A stretch of DNA of 64,000 nt from the NCBI GenBank assembly GCA_002353815.1, contig DEKK01000012.1, forward strand, positions 62,001-126,000, read 5' to 3'. Made by a program: the position numbers and the translations under genes. The notes below the pieces were generated by a model. It was not told the DNA's origin. It ran no database searches and saw only the letters and a list, made by a program, of their open reading frames with translations. The stretch comes from Bifidobacteriaceae bacterium UBA2724 (GTDB lineage Bacteria; Actinomycetota; Actinomycetes; Actinomycetales; Bifidobacteriaceae). Position 1 is the first letter of the stretch; each line of letters starts with the position of its first letter. Shown here piece after piece: positions 1 to 7,903 of the stretch.

Positions 1-219
1 GATGCGGTATCCGTAGCGCTGCCCCGGCTGAATCCCCGGCAGGTAGATATGCCACACGTAGGAATTCTGCTCGGTCATCTCGACGCGCGTCTCGTTGTCG
101 TCGTCGTCGAACAGACACAGCTCCACACGCTCCGCGGCCTGCGAAAACAGTGCAAAATTCACGCCCGAGCCGTCATAGGTGGCGCCGAGCGGAAACATCG
201 AACCTGGTTGAACTCGCAT
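1..219 (-). CDS. glgX: Glycogen debranching enzyme GlgX, N-terminal fragment cut by window edge
   Basis: The visible 73 residues read [17 protein letters not shown] at the start and contain [20 protein letters not shown], the conserved N-terminal beta-sandwich (CBM48-like) region of GlgX/isoamylase-type debranching enzymes. These enzymes hydrolyse alpha-1,6 branches of glycogen in the cytoplasm. The catalytic GH13 barrel lies outside the window, so activity cannot be checked. The ATG is followed directly by the family-typical MR..PG..PLGA motif; upstream is a purine-rich stretch (GTGAGTGAGAG) about 8 bases away. glgB at 23.5 kb encodes the matching branching enzyme. About 220 bases separate this start from the next gene; I see no further gene there. 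Confidence 0.9.
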   Translation of the reverse strand, partial: MRVQPGSMFPLGATYDGSGVNFALFSQAAERVELCLFDDDDNETRVEMTEQNSYVWHIYLPGIQPGQRYGYRI

Positions 220-440
220 GCTTTTATTCTCTCACTCACTTTTCGCCGTTGCACAACTGCTTCTATGGCAGCGGGAATACTGGTTATTCCATGTTTCTCG
301 CGGCATTCTCTTCCAATCCATACGTTGTGAATGATACGACGTGTTTCCTTAAGTTTTCGTAAAATTCGACATAAGGGCACCGAACCCGCGCGTGCACACG
401 GCGATTCCACGCATCGCGACGGCGCCATGCGGCGCGACGG

Positions 441-1355
441 TCACAGGCGCAGGGTCCACGGGTCGGTGTTCGTGGGGCTCATGCGGATCTCGACGTCGGC
501 GCCATACGCCGCAAGCAGCGCATCGTGCACATCCGGCACGGCGTAGCGGAACAGCATGCGTTCGATCGCGGAGTGCGGGGTGTTGATGAACGCAGGCCGC
601 GGCGTGGAGTCGCTGGTTCCCGCGGCGGCATCGCCCGGAGTGCCGACCGCCATCCCCTGCGAGCGCAGGCGCGCCTCGTAGGCGGATTGCTGGAAGGCGT
701 CGGTGACGGGATGGTGGCGCAGGTCGCTGGTCACGTACACGTCGACGCCAAGGCCGCGCGCGGTGTCGATGAGCGAGTCACCCGACCCGGGCAGCACGGC
801 GACACGGCTGACCTGCGAATCGAGGTCGCCGGCGACGAGGACGCCCAGTTCCGTGTGGATGAGCGCGTCGCGTACACGCACGGCGAAATCGTGCAGCGTC
901 ATGCTCCGCTCCAGGTGGCCGACGCGCCCCTCGCCCACCGGTCCGGCCGCGTCGGGGTCGTCGATGGGAACCATGGGGCCGTCGTCGACCAGCCCGAAGG
1001 CGTCCAGCGCGGATTGCGCCTGGCCGCGGTATGCGGCGTCGGCGTTCGTGTGCCCCACCCACAGGCCGCAGTGCGCGCCGATGAGTGTGTTCACGATGTC
1101 GCCACGGAATCCTGCGCCGCCCACGGTGTGCACGGAACGGAAGAACAGCGGATGGTGTGTGAACATCAGGTCGGCGCCCCAGTCGATGGCCTCGCGCACC
1201 GTGGCGTAGGTGGGGTCGACCGCGCAATAGATGCGTTTCACCGGCCAGTCGAGCCCGCCGACGATCAACCCCGGTTCGTCCCAGCTTTCGGCGTATTTGA
1301 GCGGATACAGGGTCTCGAGCACGTCGACTACCTGTTTGAGCGACACATCGGTCAT
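441..1355 (-). CDS. NIF3/YbgI-family dinuclear metal-binding protein
   Basis: A 304-residue cytoplasmic protein of the NIF3 (DUF34) family, which forms toroidal hexamers with a dinuclear metal site; its biochemical role remains unsettled. The family signatures are visible in order: ESWDEPGLIVGG near residue 20, the metal motif FTHHPLFF near residue 65, HTNAD near residue 100, and a C-terminal NTPHSAIE corresponding to the usual DxGHxxSE site. The start MTDVSLKQVV is chosen because AAGGAGG lies 6 bases upstream; the frame is open further upstream but that part has no coding character. The gene lies 88 bases downstream of polA on the same strand and is probably cotranscribed with it. Confidence 0.88.
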   Translation of the reverse strand: MTDVSLKQVVDVLETLYPLKYAESWDEPGLIVGGLDWPVKRIYCAVDPTYATVREAIDWGADLMFTHHPLFFRSVHTVGGAGFRGDIVNTLIGAHCGLWVGHTNADAAYRGQAQSALDAFGLVDDGPMVPIDDPDAAGPVGEGRVGHLERSMTLHDFAVRVRDALIHTELGVLVAGDLDSQVSRVAVLPGSGDSLIDTARGLGVDVYVTSDLRHHPVTDAFQQSAYEARLRSQGMAVGTPGDAAAGTSDSTPRPAFINTPHSAIERMLFRYAVPDVHDALLAAYGADVEIRMSPTNTDPWTLRL

Positions 1356-1443
1356 CCGGACCTCCTTGGATTGTGCTGAGTTGGTGAGCCGCGCGGTGCG
1401 GCGACATGAATCACGCGGGCGGGCGGCCGCCGGCGGGATGCCG

Positions 1444-4400
1444 TCAGTGCGCGGCGAGCTGCCAGTTCGCGCCGACACCCGTCGAGACGTCGAGCGGCAC
1501 GCTGAGATCGACCGCATGCTCCATGGCGTCCTTCACCAGCCCGGTGACCTCGTCCTGCTCGCCCGGCGCCAGTTCCACGACGAGTTCGTCATGGATCTGC
1601 AGCACCACGCGGCTTGCCACGCCCGCGGCGCGCAGGGCGTTGTCGGTGCGGACCATGGCTATCTTCATGATGTCGGCGGCAGTGCCCTGGATCGGCGCGT
1701 TGAGAGCGGCGCGCTCCGCGGCGTCGCGCCGCGCCCAGTTCTTGGCGGTGAGATCGGGGATGTAGCGACGGCGTCCGAACATCGTCTCGGTGTATCCCTT
1801 GCGCTTGGCGTCTTTCACCAACGATTCAAGATAGTCGTGCACCTTGCCGAACGTAGCGAAATACTTGCCCTTGAGGATGTCGGCCTCGGCGGGCGAGATG
1901 CGCAGCTGCTGAGCGAGCCCGTAGGTGCTCAATCCGTATGCCAGCCCGTAGCTCATCGCCTTGACGTGGGAACGCTGGTCGGGGGTGATGTCGTCGACGG
2001 GCACACCGTAGACGAGGCTGGCCACGTATTTGTGGAAGTCGCGGCCCGACTTGAACGCCTCGATCAGCGCCTCGTCACCCGACAGATGCGCCATGATGCG
2101 CAGTTCCACCTGCGAGTAATCCGAGCTGAGCAACGCCACGTATCCATCGCCTGGCACGAACGCGCTGCGGATCTCGCGACCTTCCTCGTTGCGGTTGGGG
2201 ATGTTCTGCAGGTTCGGATTCGCCGAACTCAGGCGCCCGGTGGCGGTGACCTCCTGCTCGTAGGTCGTGTGGATGAGCCCGTCATCGGGGTTCATGGCTT
2301 TCTGCAGGCTTTCGACGCATTGCTTGAGCTTGACTGTGCCGCGGTAGCGCAGCAGCGCCGAGATGAAGGCGCTGGCGCGTTCGTTGCCCGCGTTACGCAG
2401 CGCGAGTTCCATCAGGGCGTCGCTGTCGGTCTTGTATCCGCCGGATTTCGTGCGTCCCACTGGCGCGAGCTTGAGCGTGTCGAACAGCACGCCCTGCACC
2501 TGCTTGGGGCTTTGCAGGTTGATCTGGCTTCCGGCCGCGTCCCATGCCACGTCCTCGGCCTGGTGCGATGCGGCGGCGAAGGTGTCGAACAATTCCTGCA
2601 TGCGCATCGGGTCGATGGCGGCGCCGGTGTCTTCCATGCCCGCGAGGATGCACGAGACGGGATATTCGATGTCGTGCAGCAATCCGCCCTGCGCACGGTC
2701 GTCCAGCGTCGCGGCAAGGGATTCCGCGAGCGCCACCGTGGCGATGACGTGGCGCACATCCCCGGCCAATTCCGCGGACCGCGCCGCCCCGTCGGCATCC
2801 GCGGAGCCTGCATCGGCGTCGAGATCGAAAAGCGTCGGCTCCCCGTCTTCCCCTTGCCCGGGCTCCCCTTGCGCGGCCGCGCCGTCCGCCGGCAGGATGT
2901 CGGCGGCGTCAGGCAGGGCGCCGGTCGGAAGCACGCGTGCGATGGCGCTGTCGATGTCCTGTTTCGCACCTGCGGACTCCAGATATCCTGCGAGCTTGGT
3001 GTCGAGCCACGGTTCCGGGCAGGCGATGCCCGCCGAGGCGAGCATGTGCAGGTGCTCCTTGTATCCGTGCAAGGCGAGCGAACCGGCATGCGCGGCGAGC
3101 TGGGCGGTGATGGCGTTCGCCGAATCCGCGTCGATGCCGTCCATGTCGACGTGCGCCACGTGGGAATCAGGCGCCACGACCGTGAGGGTGTGCAGGCGGC
3201 TCGCCCCCGGCGTGGAATCCCCCTGCGCGTAGATCGCCCACACATGGCTGTCGTCGATGTGCAGGCGCAGGTCGGCATGGCATTCGAAAGGCTTGTGTGG
3301 GTCGGTTTGGGATCCGTCGCGCCCGGCGTCGGCGGGTGCCAGAGCGGCGCCGCAGTGCTTCTGCATCCATGCGGCGAGCCCCGGGGCGTCCGCCTCGTCC
3401 ATGACAGGGACGCGCACGACGAACGTGGTTTCGGAATCGCCTTCCTCGGCCGCGCCGCCCACCACGCTCAGGTCGATGTCGGCCGGGGACGCCGCCTGCC
3501 CTTGCGGGAAGGGCTTGAGAATCGTGTTTTCGGTGCGTTTGCTGAATTCGAGGCGCGAGAAGAGCTCGTCTACGGCTTTCCTGTCGGGCGCGCCAATCGC
3601 GAGGTCGTCGATGGTCACGCCCAGGTCGAGGTCGCGCACGAGGGCGTTGACCTTGCGGTTGAGGCGCACCTGATCGATGTTGTCGCGAAGCGCCTGGCCT
3701 TTCTTCCCCGTGATGTCATCGGCGTGTTCGATGATTTGCTCCAGCCCGCCGTACTGGTTGATCCATTTGGCGGCGTAGCCGTCGCCCACGCCGGGCACAC
3801 CGGGGATGTTGTCGGCCTGCTCGCCGCGCATGGCAGCGAGGTCGGGATACTGCTGGGGCGAGACCTTGTATTTTTCGAAAACGGCCGCGGGGGTCATGTG
3901 TTTGAGGTCTTTGAAATGATGCCCCGGGTACAGCACGGTGATGGAATCGTCGACAAGCTGGAACGCGTCGCGGTCGCCGGAAAGCACGAGGGTGTCGCAG
4001 CCCGCGGCCTCGCCCATCGTGGCGAGCGTGCCAATGATATCGTCGCCTTCGTAGCCCTGTTTCTCGATATACGTGATTCCCAGCGCCTTGAGCATCTGCT
4101 GGATGATGGGAAGCTGGCTGAGCAGCTCCTCGGGCGCGGCGTCGCGGGTCCCTTTGTATTGCGGCAGCATCTTCTGCCGGAACGTGCCGCCCTTCATGTC
4201 GAACGCCACGCCGATATGCGTGGGCTTTTCGTCGCGGATGACGTTCGACAGCATCGTCGCGAACCCCCATACCGCGTTCGTAGGCTGTCCGGACTTCGTG
4301 GAGAAGTTCTCAACAGGCAGTGCGAAGTACGCACGGAATGCCAGCGAATGCCCATCCACGACCAACAAACGCCTGTCCGCCGGCGTGCGCACAGCGGCGG

Positions 4401-4506
4401 CGCCCTGTCGTCCGTCGGCCGACGATGCGACGGAACCCGCGACGGAATCCGCGTCCCCAACGTCACGCGTCCCGGTGTCGTCACGTGATGCCGATGCTTC
4501 GCTCAT
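1444..4506 (-). CDS. polA: DNA polymerase I
   Basis: 1020 residues, slightly longer than most PolA. The N-terminal 5' nuclease domain (about residues 45-330) has LLVVDGHSLAFRAYFALP and VAFDMKGGTFRQ. The middle region should be the 3'-5' exonuclease fold, but no convincing DxE exonuclease motif is visible, so proofreading is probably absent, as in many Gram-positive PolA proteins (inference). An acidic low-complexity insert lies before the polymerase domain. The C-terminal family A polymerase carries motif A (DYSQVELR), motif B (KAMSYGLAYGLSTYG) and motif C (IHDELVVE). It fills gaps and removes RNA primers during repair and Okazaki-fragment maturation. The start MSEASASRD follows a GGAAGG Shine-Dalgarno. 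The large plus-strand frame opposite it is a shadow. Confidence 0.97.
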   Translation of the reverse strand: MSEASASRDDTGTRDVGDADSVAGSVASSADGRQGAAAVRTPADRRLLVVDGHSLAFRAYFALPVENFSTKSGQPTNAVWGFATMLSNVIRDEKPTHIGVAFDMKGGTFRQKMLPQYKGTRDAAPEELLSQLPIIQQMLKALGITYIEKQGYEGDDIIGTLATMGEAAGCDTLVLSGDRDAFQLVDDSITVLYPGHHFKDLKHMTPAAVFEKYKVSPQQYPDLAAMRGEQADNIPGVPGVGDGYAAKWINQYGGLEQIIEHADDITGKKGQALRDNIDQVRLNRKVNALVRDLDLGVTIDDLAIGAPDRKAVDELFSRLEFSKRTENTILKPFPQGQAASPADIDLSVVGGAAEEGDSETTFVVRVPVMDEADAPGLAAWMQKHCGAALAPADAGRDGSQTDPHKPFECHADLRLHIDDSHVWAIYAQGDSTPGASRLHTLTVVAPDSHVAHVDMDGIDADSANAITAQLAAHAGSLALHGYKEHLHMLASAGIACPEPWLDTKLAGYLESAGAKQDIDSAIARVLPTGALPDAADILPADGAAAQGEPGQGEDGEPTLFDLDADAGSADADGAARSAELAGDVRHVIATVALAESLAATLDDRAQGGLLHDIEYPVSCILAGMEDTGAAIDPMRMQELFDTFAAASHQAEDVAWDAAGSQINLQSPKQVQGVLFDTLKLAPVGRTKSGGYKTDSDALMELALRNAGNERASAFISALLRYRGTVKLKQCVESLQKAMNPDDGLIHTTYEQEVTATGRLSSANPNLQNIPNRNEEGREIRSAFVPGDGYVALLSSDYSQVELRIMAHLSGDEALIEAFKSGRDFHKYVASLVYGVPVDDITPDQRSHVKAMSYGLAYGLSTYGLAQQLRISPAEADILKGKYFATFGKVHDYLESLVKDAKRKGYTETMFGRRRYIPDLTAKNWARRDAAERAALNAPIQGTAADIMKIAMVRTDNALRAAGVASRVVLQIHDELVVELAPGEQDEVTGLVKDAMEHAVDLSVPLDVSTGVGANWQLAAH

Positions 4507-4792
4507 AAACAGCCCTTCCGATTCGCCGCGGCACGACGTTCGCGTCGCTACTCCACAATCCTATATGCCCCTGATTCGACGTGTCACCCATCCGACCCAC
4601 CCCGATATTCCAGAGACTTTCACGATGCGCGCCCGCAGGACGCATCCTCAAAAATGTCGCCCTGCAACGCCAACGGCGGCAAGCCGAAGCCTGCCGCCGC
4701 AAAGGATGGGAACCGCCTGTCTAGGCCGTATCTCGCGGCTGATCCGGAATGCATGCCGATGGCCGGGTCAACCGCGGTGATGAACGTTGCTC

Positions 4793-4836
4793 AAAAACGG
4801 CGACGACCGCAGGGCAATCCGTGCGGGGTTCGCCGT
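4793..4836 (-). terminator. Probable terminator of the ANTAR regulator gene
   Basis: On the minus strand ACGGCGA and TCGCCGT pair around an inner CCGCA/TGCGG stem, followed by TTTTTGAG. It lies just downstream of the regulator stop. The 350 bases between this regulator and polA otherwise show no gene. Confidence 0.5.
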
Positions 4837-4858
4837 AACGGCCTGCGTGCTCCGACAA

Positions 4859-5560
4859 TCAGGCCTGTGCGCCATCGCCTTCAATCTGGGAAATCACCGC
4901 GTCGGCGACTTCCTGCATCGTCAGGCGACGGTCCATCGAGGTCTTCTGGATCCAACGGAACGCCTCCTGCTCGGTCAGGCCCATGTGCTCCATGAGCAGG
5001 CCCTTGGCACGGTCGACATGCTTGCGGGATTCCAGACGCCCCTTCAGGTCTTCGACCTGTTCACGAAGCTTGCGCACCTCTTCGTCGTCCACGACGCCAT
5101 TCTCGGGCTGCGTCGGGGGCATGTCGGACAGACGGCCGCGCAGAGCGGACATCTGCGCCCAGCGCTGCATGGCGACTTCGAGCGTCGGAAACAGCTTGCC
5201 GGGGACGAAAGGCTTGACCAGATACGCCATGACGCCGGCGTCGACGGCCTCCGCCACCAAGTCGCTCTGCGAGAACGCGGTGAGCATCACGACAGGGGCG
5301 ATGTAGTCCTTGTTGATCTCACGCGCCGCGGTGATGCCGTCCATCACCGGCATCTTGATGTCCATGACGACCACGTCAGGACGCAGTTTCTTGACCAGGT
5401 CGACGGCTTCCTGACCGTTGGCGGCCTCGCCGACGACCTCATAGCCCGCGGATTCCAGCGATTCCACGATATCCATGCGGTTCAGGGATTCGTCCTCCGC
5501 GACAACGACACGCGGGGCGTGTTCCTTCTCATTCTTGGCGTCTTGCTGCGCGTCACTCAT
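4859..5560 (-). CDS. pdtaR: ANTAR-domain response regulator, PdtaR-like
   Basis: 233 residues. The receiver domain has the acidic pair E22-D23, the phosphoacceptor D67 in VVVMDIKMP and the conserved lysine in AYLVKPF. The C-terminal part (DRAKGLLMEHMGLTEQEA) is an ANTAR domain, an RNA-binding helix bundle that in this family prevents transcription termination by binding paired hairpins. Length and order match mycobacterial PdtaR (Rv1626). The start MSDAQQD is chosen because GAGGAGG precedes it at normal spacing; an upstream in-frame start has no such site. No kinase is adjacent, but a PdtaS-like kinase of the matching type is encoded at 44.5-46.0 kb, so the pair is split as in mycobacteria. 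Target RNAs cannot be inferred. Confidence 0.9.
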   Translation of the reverse strand: MSDAQQDAKNEKEHAPRVVVAEDESLNRMDIVESLESAGYEVVGEAANGQEAVDLVKKLRPDVVVMDIKMPVMDGITAAREINKDYIAPVVMLTAFSQSDLVAEAVDAGVMAYLVKPFVPGKLFPTLEVAMQRWAQMSALRGRLSDMPPTQPENGVVDDEEVRKLREQVEDLKGRLESRKHVDRAKGLLMEHMGLTEQEAFRWIQKTSMDRRLTMQEVADAVISQIEGDGAQA

Positions 5561-5786
5561 ATAGCTCCTCCTCGAGATTCCTTGGCTCCCCATGGGCGTG
5601 AATGCGTCTTGGAACCGTTCATGGTTCTATATGGCAAACGCGCTACGACACGCGTGGCCACCGACTCTTTCTATGAGATGATATCACCCTAACATTACTT
5701 CCGTACGGAAATCAGCGGAGAACGGCGGCGTCGGCAGGACGCGCCGACATCCTCGGTTTCCTGTTCCTCAATAGAAAACCCACTGA

Positions 5787-6011
5787 CGCAAACATCCTCA
5801 GGTCTGCGTTCCAAAGTGCCCCAAGGATTGGCCGTTCCCCATCCCGGAAATCACTGCCGACGCAATCAAGGATTACATCGCCCCATATGAGCGCGACGAT
5901 ATCTATCTCGGCGACCATTACGACGACCTTGACGGAGCGACACGGGAAATGAGCGACGCGGACGAGGAAGAGCAGGTGCGCGCATGCTACCTGCTCGATG
6001 CATGGCGTTAG
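5787..6011 (+). pseudogene. Truncated acidic open frame of unknown origin
   Basis: A plus-strand frame without any ATG, GTG or TTG near its 5' end runs from a TGA to a TAG and gives about 74 residues that look like real protein (WPFPIPEITADAIKDYIAPY, then many Asp/Glu, ending ACYLLDAWR). It has no ribosome-binding site and appears to be the C-terminal remnant of a gene cut at the prophage boundary. I do not recognise the family. The opposite strand is also open but reads like a shadow. The bases between 5561 and 5786 contain only the upstream region of the ANTAR gene. Confidence 0.35.
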
Positions 6012-6093
6012 TGATAAGGGCCGGTTGCGTTCCATCCCATCCTTCCCGTCGCAAGCCGCGGTTTCGCGCGTCCCCATGCGTCTTTTTCTGCCA

Positions 6094-6477
6094 TCATTCG
6101 CCGTCCACTCCGTGTGCGGCCTCGGTGAGGGTGTCCGCGGTGTCGGCCTTGAGGAGGCGGAGCACGTCCTCGGGCGTGCCCGTGTCCTTGCTGACCTGCG
6201 CGACGGTCTCGTCCCATGCCTTCGCGGCGTTGAGCTCGTTCAGCTGCCTCTGCAGTTCGTCGGCCTTCTCTGCTTTCTCGCGCAGCTGGTCGGCCTGTTC
6301 GGCCTTCTCGTGGTTGGCTTTGGCGAGTTTCTCCCACTTGCGGGCCTGCGCCTTCCAATCGATCGCCGTGTCCGGCTGGGTGGCTTCGGTCTGCGTGGTT
6401 TCGGTTGCGTCGCCGTGCGGCTCCGCCTCCGTCGCCGTCTGCTCTGCCGTCGTTGCTTCGGCTTGGTTCTCGGCCAT
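6094..6477 (-). CDS. Phage scaffolding-like coiled-coil protein
   Basis: 127 residues, acidic. Residues 1-40 are Ala/Thr/Glu-rich; IDWKAQARKWEKLAKAN then opens a long coiled coil (KAEQADQLREKAEKADELQ), the typical pattern of actinophage capsid scaffolding proteins. Such proteins template procapsid assembly. The protein is shorter than usual scaffolds (roughly 170-200 residues) and ends just after TLTEAAHGVDGE, so it may be truncated. The start MAENQAEA is set by AGGAAGG at 7-base spacing; a longer in-frame start lacks that site. It lies in the prophage remnant with no capsid gene next to it, so it is probably nonfunctional. Confidence 0.6.
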   Translation of the reverse strand: MAENQAEATTAEQTATEAEPHGDATETTQTEATQPDTAIDWKAQARKWEKLAKANHEKAEQADQLREKAEKADELQRQLNELNAAKAWDETVAQVSKDTGTPEDVLRLLKADTADTLTEAAHGVDGE

Positions 6478-6648
6478 GTCATGTCCTTCCTGACTTTGGT
6501 TCGCGCCCATGCGGGCGCCGTTGCGCCGGCCATGCGGCCGCACGCCATCGGGCCGTCCCCGGATTTGCACCGGGACGCGGGGCCATGGGTAGCCCCGCGC
6601 GCACTACACGACGGCCAAAGCCCCGTCACACGGGCGGAGCACGGTGTT

Positions 6649-7179
6649 TCAGGACTCCCGGTGGCCGTCGGCGACGATCTCCGGGGCACGGTCGCCCAGG
6701 TGGAAGCGGAGGCGCTTCATCAGCACGTCCGCATACTCGCGGATCGCATACTCCTGGTCGGACAAGAGAGCGCCCTCGCCGGATTCGTCCAGTTCTCGGT
6801 AATGCGACTCCCGGTACTTCGCGAGCCGCTCCATCCTGCCCATGAGCTCCCTGTACTCACCGACCATGCGCATCAGATAATCCGGAATATCATCCGACAT
6901 GACCCACACCTTCCTTTCAGACGTCTTTCCTTCCTCCGGCTCGTACACGCGGTCGGGGGCCGCATCGTAATGCCTGACGTGCACGCCGCCGGACGCGGCT
7001 CTCGTGACCTCGTACAGGCGGTCGTCCGCCGGGTCGTCCGTGATGGCGAAGCACGACCACGCGCCCAGAAGGTACGTGTACGACTTCACCAGCACGGCGA
7101 CCCCATCGCCATGCTCCACCCCCAGCGCGGCGCGCGCATACCAGCGCACAGCCCCGTCCACAACATCGACAACACCCAT
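6649..7179 (-). CDS. Hypothetical phage protein, two-part
   Basis: 176 residues in one frame. The first half (MGVVDVVDGAVRWYARAALG onward) has no family I recognise. The second half, from MSDDIPDYLMRMVGEY, is a helical segment with the pattern YRELMGRMERLAKYR then LSDQEYAIREYADVLMKRL, resembling the small helical phage proteins often named crAss001_48-related. The first start has AAGGAGG six bases upstream. The second half has its own ATG at 6900 preceded by GGAAGG, so two polypeptides, or an in-frame fusion of two former genes, are possible. Function unknown. Confidence 0.5.
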   Translation of the reverse strand: MGVVDVVDGAVRWYARAALGVEHGDGVAVLVKSYTYLLGAWSCFAITDDPADDRLYEVTRAASGGVHVRHYDAAPDRVYEPEEGKTSERKVWVMSDDIPDYLMRMVGEYRELMGRMERLAKYRESHYRELDESGEGALLSDQEYAIREYADVLMKRLRFHLGDRAPEIVADGHRES

Positions 7180-7201
7180 CGGTGTCCTCCTTCGGATATG
7201 C

Positions 7202-7225
7202 AAAAACCCCGCAGGGTCTGCGGGG
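7202..7225 (-). terminator. Rho-independent terminator
   Basis: On the minus strand CCCCGCA pairs with TGCGGGG around a 5-base loop and is followed by TTTTTG. It is the second of two stacked terminators behind the toxin-immunity-DUF2513 genes. Confidence 0.8.
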
Positions 7226-7231
7226 TCGGTA

Positions 7232-7255
7232 AAAGAAAAGCCGCCCGAAGGCGGC
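7232..7255 (-). terminator. Rho-independent terminator
   Basis: On the minus strand GCCGCC pairs with GGCGGC around a TTCG tetraloop, followed by TTTTCTTTT. It lies 15 bases beyond the DUF2513 stop and closes that transcription unit. Confidence 0.8.
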
Positions 7256-7269
7256 CAGAATGGTGAGGG

Positions 7270-7635
7270 CTACAGCCCAAGAGCCTGTTGCGTCAGCCTG
7301 ACGGCAAGGGACTTGACGACATCGATCGTCGTCGTCTTCACCGTCTCGCCAAGCTTCGCCTTGACCTGCTTCCACACGGAGTCGGAAGCGACCGCATCAA
7401 GGAAATCGTTGCCAGCCCACGTCAACGGACCGGCCTGCGCCAAGGCTATCCCACCGCCGCAATCGTGCTGCACAACCCCACCGATGAGGCCTGCCTCCAT
7501 CATGATGTCGACATGATAGGCAACCACGTCAAAAGGATGCCGCGCATCCGCCAGCACGGACGCATCCACACATCCATCCGGCGACTTGGAACACGCAATC
7601 AGAATCTCACGGACCAGATCCATGTCACGACGCAT
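7270..7635 (-). CDS. DUF2513-domain protein
   Basis: 121 residues beginning MRRDMDLVREIL, the characteristic opening of DUF2513 proteins, followed by VVAYHVDIMMEAGLI and PLTWAGNDFLDAVASDSVW, which also match the family. DUF2513 is a winged-helix-like domain common in prophages and mobile elements; its role is not established. The start is chosen because the family begins with M(K/R)RDMDL; the upstream in-frame Met lacks support. It overlaps the 3' end of the immunity-like gene by 11 bases, which suggests translational coupling, and two terminators follow. It could be a regulator of the toxin module or an unrelated phage gene; the sequence does not decide. Confidence 0.8.
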   Translation of the reverse strand: MRRDMDLVREILIACSKSPDGCVDASVLADARHPFDVVAYHVDIMMEAGLIGGVVQHDCGGGIALAQAGPLTWAGNDFLDAVASDSVWKQVKAKLGETVKTTTIDVVKSLAVRLTQQALGL

Positions 7636-7903
7636 CCGAACCACCATCACGGAGAGCAGGGAGGTCTTCGTCTTCCAAATCCTCTATGCCATCCTCGTCC
7701 AGTAATGGCAATGCTTCGCAGATGATTTGCTTATTCGCGGGATCTTTGCCGGCGAACGAGAGAAGGAATTCCAAGGCCACGCACCATTCCCCTGCATCGA
7801 GGAGGCTTTCGATGCTATCCCTTTGCTCATCCGTCATCGAATCCCAGACAAGGGCCATCACCCGGTCAACTATCTCAGGACGCTGCGAAGTGATATCAGT
7901 CAT
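7625..7903 (-). CDS. Probable immunity protein for the EndoU toxin (MafI-like)
   Basis: 92 residues, strongly acidic. The pattern MALVWDSMTDEQRDSIESLL then DAGEWCVALEFLLSFAGKDP followed by an acidic tail resembles small MafI-type immunity proteins found behind nuclease toxins. The ATG overlaps the toxin's TGA in an ATGA arrangement, the usual linkage for a toxin-immunity pair, and the base composition is lower in GC than the flanking genome, as in the toxin tip. Its role would be to bind and block the EndoU nuclease. The family assignment is from pattern only; the position is the stronger evidence. Confidence 0.6.
   Translation of the reverse strand: MTDITSQRPEIVDRVMALVWDSMTDEQRDSIESLLDAGEWCVALEFLLSFAGKDPANKQIICEALPLLDEDGIEDLEDEDLPALRDGGSDAS

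Noticed and set aside
1231..4488. Very long plus-strand open frame opposite polA (over 1000 codons)
   Set aside because: Antisense shadow produced by high-GC third positions of polA; sequence is Arg/Val/Gly-biased with no domain, while polA has all motifs.
5813..5822. AAAGTGCCCC also present at 9089-9098 at the tRNA end, possible attL/attR
   Set aside because: Only ten bases match and the flanks differ; too short to claim as an attachment repeat without comparison genomes.
5712..6077. Minus-strand frame of 121 codons in the prophage edge
   Set aside because: Opposite the more protein-like plus-strand fragment; no RBS and no recognisable motif.
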